DNA of 64,000 nucleotides from Sunxiuqinia rutila. Lineage in GTDB: Bacteria; Bacteroidota; Bacteroidia; Bacteroidales; Prolixibacteraceae. Below the pieces are notes generated by a model that ran no database searches, was not told where the DNA came from, and saw only the letters and a list, made by a program, of their open reading frames with translations. The stretch is taken from assembly GCF_050589705.1 (NCBI RefSeq), contig NZ_JBNGOT010000005.1, forward strand, positions 248,001 to 312,000, read 5' to 3'. This document shows positions 33,089 through 41,034 of the stretch, piece by piece. The first letter of the stretch is position 1, and the number at the start of each line of letters is the position of its first letter. A program made the position numbers and the translations under genes.

Positions 33089-33664
33089 TTAGCGATGGAT
33101 AAAATCAGTAACCAGTTTCTCAGCATTGGCCAAGGTAACCGACAACTCTTCGCTAACCAAGATTACATCGAAATTGGGGGCGAAGGTTAATTCGTAAGCG
33201 GCTTTTTCCACCCGCTTTTCAATTACCTCGGGCGCATCAGTTGAGCGTCCGACCAGCCGGTTGCGCAGCTCCTCAATGGAAGGGGGCTGAATAAAAATGG
33301 CCAGCGCTTCGTCGCCATAGTATTTTTTGATGTTGATTCCACCAACCACATCCACGTCAAACACCACGTGTTTCCCCTTGTTACGAATGCGTTCCACTTC
33401 CTCTTTTAAGGAACCGTAGCTTGTTCCGGGGTAAACTTCTTCCCACTCCAGAAAGTCGCCATTGGCCACCTTTTGCTGAAACTCGTCCTGGCTCAGGAAA
33501 TAATAGTCCTTGCCATGGGTTTCGGTGTGGCGGGGTGGGCGGCTGGTGGCTGAAATCGAAAACTCCAGTCCCAAATTCTGACTCAACAGATGTTTGACAA
33601 CGGTTGTTTTGCCAGCTCCGGAAGGGGCCGAAAATATAATTAATTTACCTTTTTTCATGTTCAA
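33089..33664 (-). CDS. gmk: Guanylate kinase
   Basis: A 191-residue guanylate kinase (GMP + ATP to GDP + ADP). P-loop 'FSAPSGAGKTTVVKHLL' near residue 12, GMP-binding 'SATSRPPRHTETHGKDYYF' (~38-56), 'FLEWEEVYPGTSYG' and 'VVFDVDVVGGINIKK'. The first Met and the one at residue 3 (33658) are equally good starts. It is 29 bp after yicC and 9 bp before nadD. Confidence 0.96.
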   Translation of the reverse strand: MNMKKGKLIIFSAPSGAGKTTVVKHLLSQNLGLEFSISATSRPPRHTETHGKDYYFLSQDEFQQKVANGDFLEWEEVYPGTSYGSLKEEVERIRNKGKHVVFDVDVVGGINIKKYYGDEALAIFIQPPSIEELRNRLVGRSTDAPEVIEKRVEKAAYELTFAPNFDVILVSEELSVTLANAEKLVTDFIHR

Positions 33665-33693
33665 CTAAATTCTAAAAATGGCTGTGTGCCCGT

Positions 33694-34569
33694 TTACAGG
33701 ATGTTTAGCATTTGTTCTTTGATACGCTCCAGGGCGTCTTTCATTTGCACCACAATACGCTGGATGTTGCTTTCATTGGCTTTACTTCCCAGGGTATTGA
33801 TTTCGCGACCAATTTCCTGTGCAATAAAACCCAGTTTTTTTCCGGCTACTTCATGGCTTTCCATGGTTTCCAGGAAATAATTGCAATGGTTGAGCAAGCG
33901 CACCTTCTCTTCGTTGATGTCCAGTTTTTCCATATAATAGATCAACTCCTGCTCAAAACGATTCTGGTCGTAGTTGCCATTCAGGTTCAACTCATTCAAG
34001 CTGTCTGAAATACGTGTTTTAACATTTTCCAGCCGTTGCTTTTCGAAGGGTTCAACCTGTTCCATCAATTGCATGATCTCCTGAATGTTTGAGCGAATGT
34101 CCTTTTCCAGGGCAATGCCCTCCTGAGCCCGAAATTGATCAACCGATGCAATTACTTTTTGAACATTGGCTAAAATGGTTTCCCATTCTTTTTCGTCCAG
34201 TTCTTCATAAACGGTTTTTACCGTGTCGGGCAAACGCATAATGGATTGCATGATCTGGTCGGTAATGGGCAGACCCAGTTTTTCGTGGATGCTACTCAGC
34301 TGGCGGTAATAGGCTGCTACAATGTTTTCGTTGATGGCTGAATTACTCTCGGTACCCAGGTTTTCCAAGTAAAGCGAGAAATCCATTTTTCCGCGCACCA
34401 GTTTTTCATTGATTTCTTTCCGTATTACAATATCCTTTTCACGGTAAAGGGCCGGTATCCGGGAGTTAATATCCAGTTGCTTGCTGTTCAGTGTTTTCAG
34501 CTCAATCGTAATTTTTTTGTTTCCGGTTTCAAATTCGGCTTTTCCGTAGCCAGTCATCGATTTGATCAT
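33694..34569 (-). CDS. yicC: YicC/YloC family endoribonuclease-like protein
   Basis: 291 residues from the Met at 34569 ('MIKSMTGYGKAEFE', the invariant family start); the frame's earlier Met adds eight unconserved residues. The N-terminal YicC domain and the C-terminal DUF1732 ('NTLGSKANESNIQRIVVQMKDALERIKEQMLNI') are both complete. YicC proteins have been linked to RNA cleavage/sRNA turnover in Escherichia coli and Bacillus. First gene of the yicC-gmk-nadD operon, a common order across bacteria. Confidence 0.93.
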   Translation of the reverse strand: MIKSMTGYGKAEFETGNKKITIELKTLNSKQLDINSRIPALYREKDIVIRKEINEKLVRGKMDFSLYLENLGTESNSAINENIVAAYYRQLSSIHEKLGLPITDQIMQSIMRLPDTVKTVYEELDEKEWETILANVQKVIASVDQFRAQEGIALEKDIRSNIQEIMQLMEQVEPFEKQRLENVKTRISDSLNELNLNGNYDQNRFEQELIYYMEKLDINEEKVRLLNHCNYFLETMESHEVAGKKLGFIAQEIGREINTLGSKANESNIQRIVVQMKDALERIKEQMLNIL

Positions 34570-34724
34570 GCGGTAATTTTTAGTTGCCTGCAAAGTTAAT
34601 ATTTTAATAGGAGTTCAAGGGCATGCTCAAGTAAGTTTTTAAGGTCATGCAGGGCTTGACGGAGAAAGTTGGAATCCTGGATTTTTGTTGGTTGAGCGTG
34701 GCATTGTTTCATCGGAAACTTAAA

Positions 34725-35669
34725 TCAGGTTTCGTCAGTTAAGCTTGAAAAGAAATATTTGCTGCGACGTTCCGGGATTAGTATTTCCAGCGCCTGAGGA
34801 TTTATTTCCACGTTTATCTCCTTTAAGCGTCCAATAAGTTCCCCATCAATTTGGAGTTCCTTTTTACCGTAATTATGGATGGTCACCTTTTGGGCACTAA
34901 AGCTTTTAATATAGTCTAATTCGTGAATTTTGTGGGTGAAGAAGGGAATGATCATTTGAAATAAATGCCACATGGAGTAGGGACGGACAAAAATGATTTC
35001 AAACTGCCCGTCGCTGATGTTTCCCCGGGGATTGATGACGGCACCTGTTCCATATTTTGTTGCATTGGCTATGACCACCATATGTGCTTTTTGGGTGATT
35101 TTTTTTTGATCCAGCGTTACTGCAAATTTGAAGGGTTTAGCAGCAAAAAGCTCTTGGATGAAATGTTTGGCGTAACCTGTAAAACCCCGGATGCTGTCGC
35201 GTTCAAAACGTTTGATAACCTGAGCATTTATGCCAATGTCGGCCAGGTGAAGCGACAAGTGCGTGCCGTTGATTGTTATTGTGTCGATGGCTCTTGTTTT
35301 CCGGGCTGCAACCACTTCCAGAGCATCAGACAGGGTTTGCGGAATGTTCAGTTCTCTGGCCAGCCCATTGGCTGAGCCCATGGGGATTATTCCCATGATA
35401 ATTTTTTCCTTGATCAGAATTTTGGCGACCAGGTTGCTGGTCCCGTCACCACCAACAGCTACGACTTTGTCCGGGGCAAATCTCCGGATTGCTTCAGCAA
35501 TGAGCTGGTTGTCCTTTTCGCCTTTAGTATACTGAATTTCAAAAGCAAAATTTCGTTTCTCCGAAAATGTTTCAATTTTTTCTTTAAGGTCATCTTTAAC
35601 GATGTCACCCGCAATTGGGTTGACTATAAATAGGATTCTTTGCGGTTTGTTCAATGACTTGTTTGGCAT
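34725..35669 (-). CDS. Diacylglycerol kinase-like lipid kinase (YegS/BmrU/DgkB family)
   Basis: A 314-residue soluble lipid kinase. The catalytic domain shows 'FIVNPIAGD' (~15), 'VAVGGDGTSNLVAKIL' (the GGDGT nucleotide motif, ~72) and 'GIIPMGSANGLARELNIP' (~95). A C-terminal beta-sandwich ends with 'ELQIDGELIG', the conserved QIDGE motif. The family phosphorylates diacylglycerol or other lipid alcohols. It is divergent from an App1-type phosphatase gene 58 bp away, so kinase and putative lipid phosphatase share a promoter region. Confidence 0.92.
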   Translation of the reverse strand: MPNKSLNKPQRILFIVNPIAGDIVKDDLKEKIETFSEKRNFAFEIQYTKGEKDNQLIAEAIRRFAPDKVVAVGGDGTSNLVAKILIKEKIIMGIIPMGSANGLARELNIPQTLSDALEVVAARKTRAIDTITINGTHLSLHLADIGINAQVIKRFERDSIRGFTGYAKHFIQELFAAKPFKFAVTLDQKKITQKAHMVVIANATKYGTGAVINPRGNISDGQFEIIFVRPYSMWHLFQMIIPFFTHKIHELDYIKSFSAQKVTIHNYGKKELQIDGELIGRLKEINVEINPQALEILIPERRSKYFFSSLTDET

Positions 35670-35727
35670 ATGTTATGCATCTTTTTTTGTTTGTAAGCTA
35701 TAAAACTCATGCCAAAAAAGTAGACTT

Positions 35728-36867
35728 ATGGTTAAGGCACCAAAAACATTTCGATACTTTAAGAAGATTACAAAAAGTGTTTATAAGCGCATCAAATTGT
35801 TTGTCAAGTACCGTTTGGGCTGGCTGAGGGTGCCCATTATTATCCCTTACCACGGGTATGGTGATGGTGAAACCTTGTTGGTGAGTGGTTATGTGACCGA
35901 AGACAAGGGAATGGCCAAGCCAGATGAGAAGCACACCCGATGGGAGAATCTGCTTGCGATGATTAAACGCTACTCAAGTGATGAAATTCCGGGGGCGCTT
36001 GTTACTATTGATGTTGACGGGCAACGGCAGGAAGCGACTACCGGCGACACGGGCCTGTTTAAAGTCAGGTTTGACACGGTTTCATTGGCGTCAAAGAAAA
36101 AGTCCGAATGGATTCTTTATGTTGCCACGCTTCACTCAGACATTACGGAAGATGACCGGCAGGTGAGTACCCGGGGTGAAATTCTGATTCCTGGATCAGA
36201 TTGCGAATTTGCCGTGGTGTCGGACGTAGATGATACCATTTTAGTTAGTCACGCAACACAAGCCCTGCGCAAGTTATGGTTGATGTTATGGCGGAATTCG
36301 CGTACGCGCAAACCTTTTCCGGGGGTGGCCGCTTTCTATCGGGCACTGCATGTTGGCCGGGATGGGAAGCAATTCAATCCTTTTTTCTACGTGTCGAGCA
36401 GCGAGTGGAATTTGTACGATTTGTTGGAAGATTTTTGCATTTACAACGGTTTCCCCAAAGGGGTGTTTTTGTTACGCGAGTTGAAGGTGAATATTTTGAA
36501 GTTCTGGAAATCGGGCGGTGGCGATCATCAGCATAAGTATCGAAAAATTAAAGTGCTGTTTGATACCTATCCCGGTATGTCCTTCATCCTGATTGGCGAT
36601 AATGGACAGCACGATCCGGAAATTTACTCTCAAATTGCCAAAGAGTACCCGAGTCGTATTCGGGCGATTTACATTCGGGTGGTGAGAAAGAAAGGAAGAT
36701 ACAGACGACTGAGTGAAATTAAAGCCCGGTTAGAGCTGCTCCATGTGCCTATGATTTTGGCTCACGATACCGTTGAGGCGGCTCGCCACGCGATAGAAAA
36801 TAAATTAATAGCAGCAGATTCAGAAGCAGGTATCGTACTTGATGCTGAGGAAGATTCTTTACGATGA
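35728..36867 (+). CDS. App1-type phosphatidate phosphatase domain protein (DUF2183)
   Basis: A 379-residue protein. The first ~150 residues are beta-rich ('GALVTIDVDGQRQEATTGDTGLF'). Residues ~160-330 are the App1 catalytic domain: the DxDxT motif in 'AVVSDVDDTILVSHATQ' (about 163), 'FFYVSSSEWNLYDLLEDF' and 'FILIGDNGQHDPEIY' complete a HAD-like phosphatase core. Yeast App1 is a phosphatidate phosphatase. The bacterial members probably act on a lipid phosphate, which fits the divergent lipid kinase. No signal peptide is visible. A strong terminator follows. Confidence 0.88.
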   Translation: MVKAPKTFRYFKKITKSVYKRIKLFVKYRLGWLRVPIIIPYHGYGDGETLLVSGYVTEDKGMAKPDEKHTRWENLLAMIKRYSSDEIPGALVTIDVDGQRQEATTGDTGLFKVRFDTVSLASKKKSEWILYVATLHSDITEDDRQVSTRGEILIPGSDCEFAVVSDVDDTILVSHATQALRKLWLMLWRNSRTRKPFPGVAAFYRALHVGRDGKQFNPFFYVSSSEWNLYDLLEDFCIYNGFPKGVFLLRELKVNILKFWKSGGGDHQHKYRKIKVLFDTYPGMSFILIGDNGQHDPEIYSQIAKEYPSRIRAIYIRVVRKKGRYRRLSEIKARLELLHVPMILAHDTVEAARHAIENKLIAADSEAGIVLDAEEDSLR

Positions 36868-36931
36868 GGTCGCACATGATAGAAGCTCTTCTCATTTTTA
36901 AATCGACTCTCGGGATTTGAACGCTAAGCAC

Positions 36932-36965
36932 AAAAAAGGATTGCCACCGGCAATCCTTTTTTCCT
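36932..36965. terminator. Bidirectional terminator
   Basis: A perfect 14-bp stem (36932-36945 with 36949-36962) with a 3-nt loop, flanked by A- and T-runs, between the convergent App1-like gene and the acidic-protein gene. Confidence 0.88.
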
Positions 36966-36982
36966 TTTAATAAGGTATTCGT

Positions 36983-37339
36983 TTAGGCCTCATCATCGTT
37001 GTCCTCATCATCATCGTTGTCGCCCAGATTTTCGGCGATGTAGTCCAACTCGGCGTATTTGTCTTCATACTCCGAGCGCGATTCATCTTTCAGGGTGCCA
37101 TCATCATCGTAATCATCATCATCGCTGATAATGTCCTCGGCTTGCTGAGTTGTCATTCGAACCAAATAGTATTTTTCATCCGTTTCGAATGGCAGGGCGC
37201 TTACCAGCAAGCCATCTTTATTGGTAAAGGTAATTAAGTGTTGGCTGAACCCTTCCGGATACACTAATTTGATCTGCTCCTGGATTTTGTTTTCCAGCTT
37301 TTCAAAGTCTTTTATTACTCTTGGTTTATTGACAGCCAT
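36983..37339 (-). CDS. Small acidic-tailed conserved protein
   Basis: 118 residues from the Met at 37339 ('MAVNKPRVIKDFEKL'); an earlier in-frame Met at 37354 would add five. Residues ~1-70 form an ordered domain ('EQIKLVYPEGFSQHLITFTN', 'SALPFETDEKYYLVRMT'). The last ~45 residues are very acidic with runs of Asp ('DDDDYDDDG', 'DDDEDNDDEA'). I recognise it only as a conserved Bacteroidota protein; homologues are sometimes labelled DNA primase, without evidence I can see. The acidic tail suggests interaction with a basic partner. Alone on its transcript. Confidence 0.7.
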   Translation of the reverse strand: MAVNKPRVIKDFEKLENKIQEQIKLVYPEGFSQHLITFTNKDGLLVSALPFETDEKYYLVRMTTQQAEDIISDDDDYDDDGTLKDESRSEYEDKYAELDYIAENLGDNDDDEDNDDEA

Positions 37340-37530
37340 TGTTTTATCCTCCATATATTTTACGCCAAAGAAGGCAGTTTTTACCTTATTTTTTAAGTTT
37401 TAATCTTGTCGAAAAATACGAAAATGACTCAATAAAAAAATAGGTTTGATAGCATGCTCACTATTTTTTTTGTTTCGAACGGTATAAAATTGCGAAACAA
37501 AAAAGAGGCTCTTTGTTATTTGATTGACTA

Positions 37531-38139
37531 TTAGCGGGTAGTTGCTTTTTTGATTTGGGAGGTTTCGAGCACAGGCATGTTATACAAGTTGTAAAAAACA
37601 TTGATCAGACCTATTTTTTGGTATTCAAACAGCTCATTATCGGTGATGATGGCTTCGTGAATTTGCCCTTCATCGAGTAATTTTTGACGTTGGGTACCTT
37701 GCAATAATGGTTGAGCAGGAGTAACCCATTTTTCCCCATCAAAAAACACCAAGTTGGCAATAAAACTGTCGGTAACCAATCCTTGCTTAACGATGATGAT
37801 TTCGTCGGCAGTTCCGCGCTGGTTGTAAAGAGCTTCTAAGCGGGAACGGTCGGCAAACTTGTGGCTGTAGCTGATCTGGTCGTCATAAACCAGTTGCAGC
37901 GATTGGATCGACCGGGCCTGCCAGGGAATGAACTCCACTTTTTCAATGTTTTCACTATAAAGCACCCGGCAACGAAAGATTCCGTTCCGACAGTTTTCGG
38001 GTATCGTAATGCGTTCGCTTAAGTCTTGTCCGGGCAATGAAAAGAGTTCCTGCCGGGCTTTGTTGCACCGCTGGTTATGGTAAGGCAAATTTTGGAGTTT
38101 GCCGTTTTCCAGTTTGAGGGTTTCAAGCAAGAGGGACAT
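37531..38139 (-). CDS. Class IV aminotransferase-like protein (aminodeoxychorismate lyase, PabC type)
   Basis: 202 residues, shorter than usual PabC (~270) but of the compact type often encoded with pabB in Bacteroidota. 'YHNQRCNKARQELF' and 'LYNQRGTADEIIIVKQGLVTDSFIANLVFFDG' match the class IV aminotransferase fold; the latter is the segment E-x-x-x-x-N in which Glu/Asp holds PLP. PabC releases pyruvate from aminodeoxychorismate to give p-aminobenzoate for folate. Its start overlaps the pabB-like gene by 17 bp, so the two are coupled and almost certainly act together. Confidence 0.82.
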   Translation of the reverse strand: MSLLLETLKLENGKLQNLPYHNQRCNKARQELFSLPGQDLSERITIPENCRNGIFRCRVLYSENIEKVEFIPWQARSIQSLQLVYDDQISYSHKFADRSRLEALYNQRGTADEIIIVKQGLVTDSFIANLVFFDGEKWVTPAQPLLQGTQRQKLLDEGQIHEAIITDNELFEYQKIGLINVFYNLYNMPVLETSQIKKATTR

Positions 38140-39097
38140 AGACTTTTTTTACCAGTTCTTCGTATTCCGATTGACAGTCGCTTTGGAAGGTAATTCCACC
38201 GCCACTTTTAAAAATCAGCTTTTCGTTTTGCTGCTCAAGGTAACGAATTAACACGCAGCTATCGAGATTTTTTCCGTCAAAAACACCAAACACGCCGGAA
38301 TAATAACCGCGGTCGTAGTTTTCGGCTGCTTTAATAATCTCCACGGTTTTCTTCTTGGGGGCACCACAAATTGAACCGGCAGGCAAAAGTTTGGCCATCA
38401 AGTCGCCCAGGTTTTTGCGGTAATGGGGCTGAAGCTTCCCGGTGATTTTTGAGCTCATCTGCAGCAGTTCGTTCCGGTTGGACTTGATGTGGTCGAGGTA
38501 GCGAAATCTTTCCACCTGCACCTGGTCGGCTACCATGCTGATGTCGTTTCGAATCAGATCAACAATGGTGCTGTGCTCGGCCAGTTCTTTGGTGTCGTTC
38601 ATCAGAATGGATGCGGCATTTTCCAGGTTTGCATCAATGGTGCCTTTCATGGGGTATGAGGAAATTTCATCGTTTTCAATCCGGACAAAAATTTCCGGGG
38701 AAAAGCATACAAATTTCTTGTTCAGCATGACTTTGTAGGGCGCATGGCTTTGATGAAAAATATCCTCCAGACTCAGGTTGGTTTCAATGCCACTGGGCAT
38801 GGTCAGGTTAAGCAAATAACTGTCGCCGTTATGGATGTGGCGCTGAACCAAATCAAAGGCTTTTTGGTAGCGTCCGTAATGAACCGGAAGCACTTTCCAG
38901 CGAAAGGGCTGGTTAATGGGTTTCTGCTCTTTAAAATTGGTATGTTTGGGGGTTTGCCACAGCAGTTGGCTCTGGCTTTCTTCCCATTCCAATACGATTG
39001 GTTTTTTAAAGTCGAAGTCAATCAGAAAAACAAAGGGACGCCTGGCTTGCCCCAACGCGTTCATCCTTAAAATAGTATCTTGTTTGCCGGTGTTCAT
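38123..39097 (-). CDS. pabB: Aminodeoxychorismate synthase component I-like (chorismate-binding enzyme)
   Basis: A 324-residue chorismate-utilising enzyme. The C-terminal chorismate-binding domain is intact: 'FCFSPEIFVRI'-like strand, 'SYPMKGTIDANLENA', 'ELAEHSTIVDLIRNDIS' and 'LPAGSICGAPKKKTVEIIKAAE'. The N-terminal part is shortened compared with long PabB/TrpE, as in the compact Bacteroidota form. With glutamine amidotransferase help it makes aminodeoxychorismate from chorismate. The PIAGT/PIKGT lysine in 'MKGT' favours PabB over anthranilate synthase. It overlaps the lyase gene downstream. Confidence 0.88.
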   Translation of the reverse strand: MNTGKQDTILRMNALGQARRPFVFLIDFDFKKPIVLEWEESQSQLLWQTPKHTNFKEQKPINQPFRWKVLPVHYGRYQKAFDLVQRHIHNGDSYLLNLTMPSGIETNLSLEDIFHQSHAPYKVMLNKKFVCFSPEIFVRIENDEISSYPMKGTIDANLENAASILMNDTKELAEHSTIVDLIRNDISMVADQVQVERFRYLDHIKSNRNELLQMSSKITGKLQPHYRKNLGDLMAKLLPAGSICGAPKKKTVEIIKAAENYDRGYYSGVFGVFDGKNLDSCVLIRYLEQQNEKLIFKSGGGITFQSDCQSEYEELVKKVYVPLA

Positions 39098-39200
39098 GGA
39101 GGGCTCAAAGATAGGAAAATGCCCTGAAAACAGAGAGCGCCGTATTTTGATTCAGCCTTAAAATTAGCGAATTTTACCGGTGCAATTGAACCTGCTTTAG

Positions 39201-39208
39201 TAAATTTG
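39201..39208 (+). promoter_or_regulatory. Putative -7 box (TAAATTTG) for yggS
   Basis: Matches TAnnTTTG and lies 19 bp before the ATG at 39227, supporting that start over an earlier in-frame codon at 39206. Confidence 0.45.
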
Positions 39209-39226
39209 TGCTACACATTATTAAAT

Positions 39227-39898
39227 ATGGAAATTACGGAGAATATTGAACGCATTAAAAAGGAAATTACCAGCGATGTTTGTCTGGTAGCGGTGTCGAA
39301 AACCAAACCCAAAGAAGCCATTCTGGAAGCTTACCAAGGCGGACAACGGGTTTTCGGAGAGAATAAGGTGCAGGAATTGGTGCAAAAGTATGAGGATTTG
39401 CCCAAGAATATCGAATGGCACTTTATCGGGCACCTGCAAACCAATAAGGTGAAGTACCTGGCTCCTTTTGTGAGCTTGATTCATGGTGTTGATTCGTTGA
39501 AGCTGCTGAAAACCATCAATAAGGAAGGACAAAAAAACAAGCGGGTAATCCCTTGCCTGCTTCAGTTTCATATTGCTGAGGAAGAAACAAAATTTGGCTT
39601 GAACCTGGTTGAAGCTGAAGAACTTTTGGAAAGCGAAACTTTTGCTTTGCTCGACAATGTTGAGGTGCGGGGGGTGATGGGAATGGCTACCTATACCGAT
39701 GATGAGAACCAGATTCGCAAAGAATTTCGTTCGCTTAAGACGATCTTTAATGAATTGAAAACCCGCTATTTTAAGGATCAACCTTCTTTTTGTGAAATCT
39801 CAATGGGGATGTCGGGTGATTATCAACTGGCTGTTAAAGAGGGGAGTACCATTGTTCGGGTGGGGAGTAAAATATTTGGCGAACGGGACTACCATTGA
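39227..39898 (+). CDS. yggS: YggS/PROSC-family PLP-homeostasis protein
   Basis: 223 residues from the ATG at 39227. A single-domain alanine-racemase-like TIM barrel that binds pyridoxal phosphate and buffers its supply. The PLP lysine is in 'LVAVSKTKP' near residue 24. 'FGENKVQELVQKYEDLP', 'EWHFIGHLQTNKVKYL', 'VRGVMGMATYTDD' and the C-terminal 'ISMGMSGDYQLAVKEGSTIVRVGSKIFGER' are all canonical. It is transcribed divergently from pabB with a 129-bp gap. Confidence 0.95.
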   Translation: MEITENIERIKKEITSDVCLVAVSKTKPKEAILEAYQGGQRVFGENKVQELVQKYEDLPKNIEWHFIGHLQTNKVKYLAPFVSLIHGVDSLKLLKTINKEGQKNKRVIPCLLQFHIAEEETKFGLNLVEAEELLESETFALLDNVEVRGVMGMATYTDDENQIRKEFRSLKTIFNELKTRYFKDQPSFCEISMGMSGDYQLAVKEGSTIVRVGSKIFGERDYH

Positions 39899-39957
39899 AT
39901 AACATGAAATTAGAGCGGTTTTTTTAATATATTCGGATAATTAAAAAAGAGAAAGAT

Positions 39958-40944
39958 ATGGCAAACTTAGAAACCACATATATGGGGTTAAAATTGAAAA
40001 ACCCTATTGTTGTAGCCAGTTCTGGCTTAACCAATACTGTTGAAAAGATTAAAGCACTGGAAGAGGCGGGTGCTGCAGCGGTGGTACTAAAATCTATTTT
40101 TGAAGAGCAAATTAACAGCGAGGTTAGTCATTTGATTAACAAAGACCCACAAAATTTATATCCGGAAGCCGAAGATTACATCTGGAATTATACGCGCAAC
40201 AATTCCATTACGGCTCACCTGGAATTGGTCAAAGAAGCAAAAAGTGCGGTTTCGATTCCAATTATTGCCAGCATCAACTGCGTGACAGCCAAGGAGTGGA
40301 CCAGCTTTGCCCATGATTTTGAAAAAGCGGGTGCCGATGCGCTGGAGTTGAACCTTTTTGTTGTACCAACTGATCGTCATCAGTCAGGCGAAGAGATTGA
40401 GCAGTTGTATGTTGATGTACTTACTAAAGTCAAGAAAGAGGTTAGCATTCCGGTTTCCGTAAAAATCGGGTTTTACTTTTCAAACCTGGTTTCTATGGCC
40501 GAAAAACTGAAAGCCAATGGAGCGGCTGCCGTAACCATGTTTAACCGTTTTTACGAGCCGGACATCAACCTGGATAAGCTTGAGCTTTCGGCTTCCGAAG
40601 TTTTTAGCGAACCGTCTGATATCCGTCGTTCACTGCGTTGGGTTGGTTTGGTTAGCGCTGCGCTTCCTAAGCTTGAAATAGCGGCTTCAACCGGAATTCA
40701 TGATGGCGCTGCTGTGGCCAAACAATTGTTAGCTGGCGCTCAGGTGGCTCAACTGTGTTCGGTAGTTTATATTGAAGGCGCTCAGGTGATTAATGGGATC
40801 TTGAAAGATCTGGAGGCTTTTATGGATAAGTGGAATTTTGAAACCATCGATGCTTTCAGAGGTCGCTTGTCGTATGCCCGGATTAAAGATCCGATGATGT
40901 ATGAGCGTTCGCAGTTTATGAAATATTTCTCTTCCAGAAACTAG
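39958..40944 (+). CDS. Dihydroorotate dehydrogenase-like FMN protein
   Basis: A 328-residue class 1 DHODH-like TIM barrel. 'TTYMGLKLKNPIVVASSGLTNT' is the start of the DHODH fold, 'IIASINCVTAKEW' and 'DALELNLFVVPTD' follow, and the C-terminus has 'AASTGIHDGAAVAKQLLAGAQ', the phosphate-binding region for FMN. True PyrD sequences are shorter and have a conserved Cys or Ser base; here the active-site loop differs, and this subgroup is usually labelled 'DHODH-like'. It may use a substrate other than dihydroorotate. It stands alone 59 bp after yggS. Confidence 0.85.
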   Translation: MANLETTYMGLKLKNPIVVASSGLTNTVEKIKALEEAGAAAVVLKSIFEEQINSEVSHLINKDPQNLYPEAEDYIWNYTRNNSITAHLELVKEAKSAVSIPIIASINCVTAKEWTSFAHDFEKAGADALELNLFVVPTDRHQSGEEIEQLYVDVLTKVKKEVSIPVSVKIGFYFSNLVSMAEKLKANGAAAVTMFNRFYEPDINLDKLELSASEVFSEPSDIRRSLRWVGLVSAALPKLEIAASTGIHDGAAVAKQLLAGAQVAQLCSVVYIEGAQVINGILKDLEAFMDKWNFETIDAFRGRLSYARIKDPMMYERSQFMKYFSSRN

Positions 40945-40947
40945 AGG

Positions 40948-40977
40948 CCGGAGCCTGAATGCTCCACTCCGGTTTTG
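40948..40977 (+). terminator. Probable terminator after the DHODH-like gene
   Basis: CCGGAG/CTCCGG stem (40948-40953 with 40967-40972), with an alternative GGAGC/GCTCC inner pairing, followed by TTTTGT. Confidence 0.6.
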
Positions 40978-41034
40978 TATAACGAACAACTAACTTATCT
41001 CTGATGACCAGGACATCATTATAACATCTGTTTT

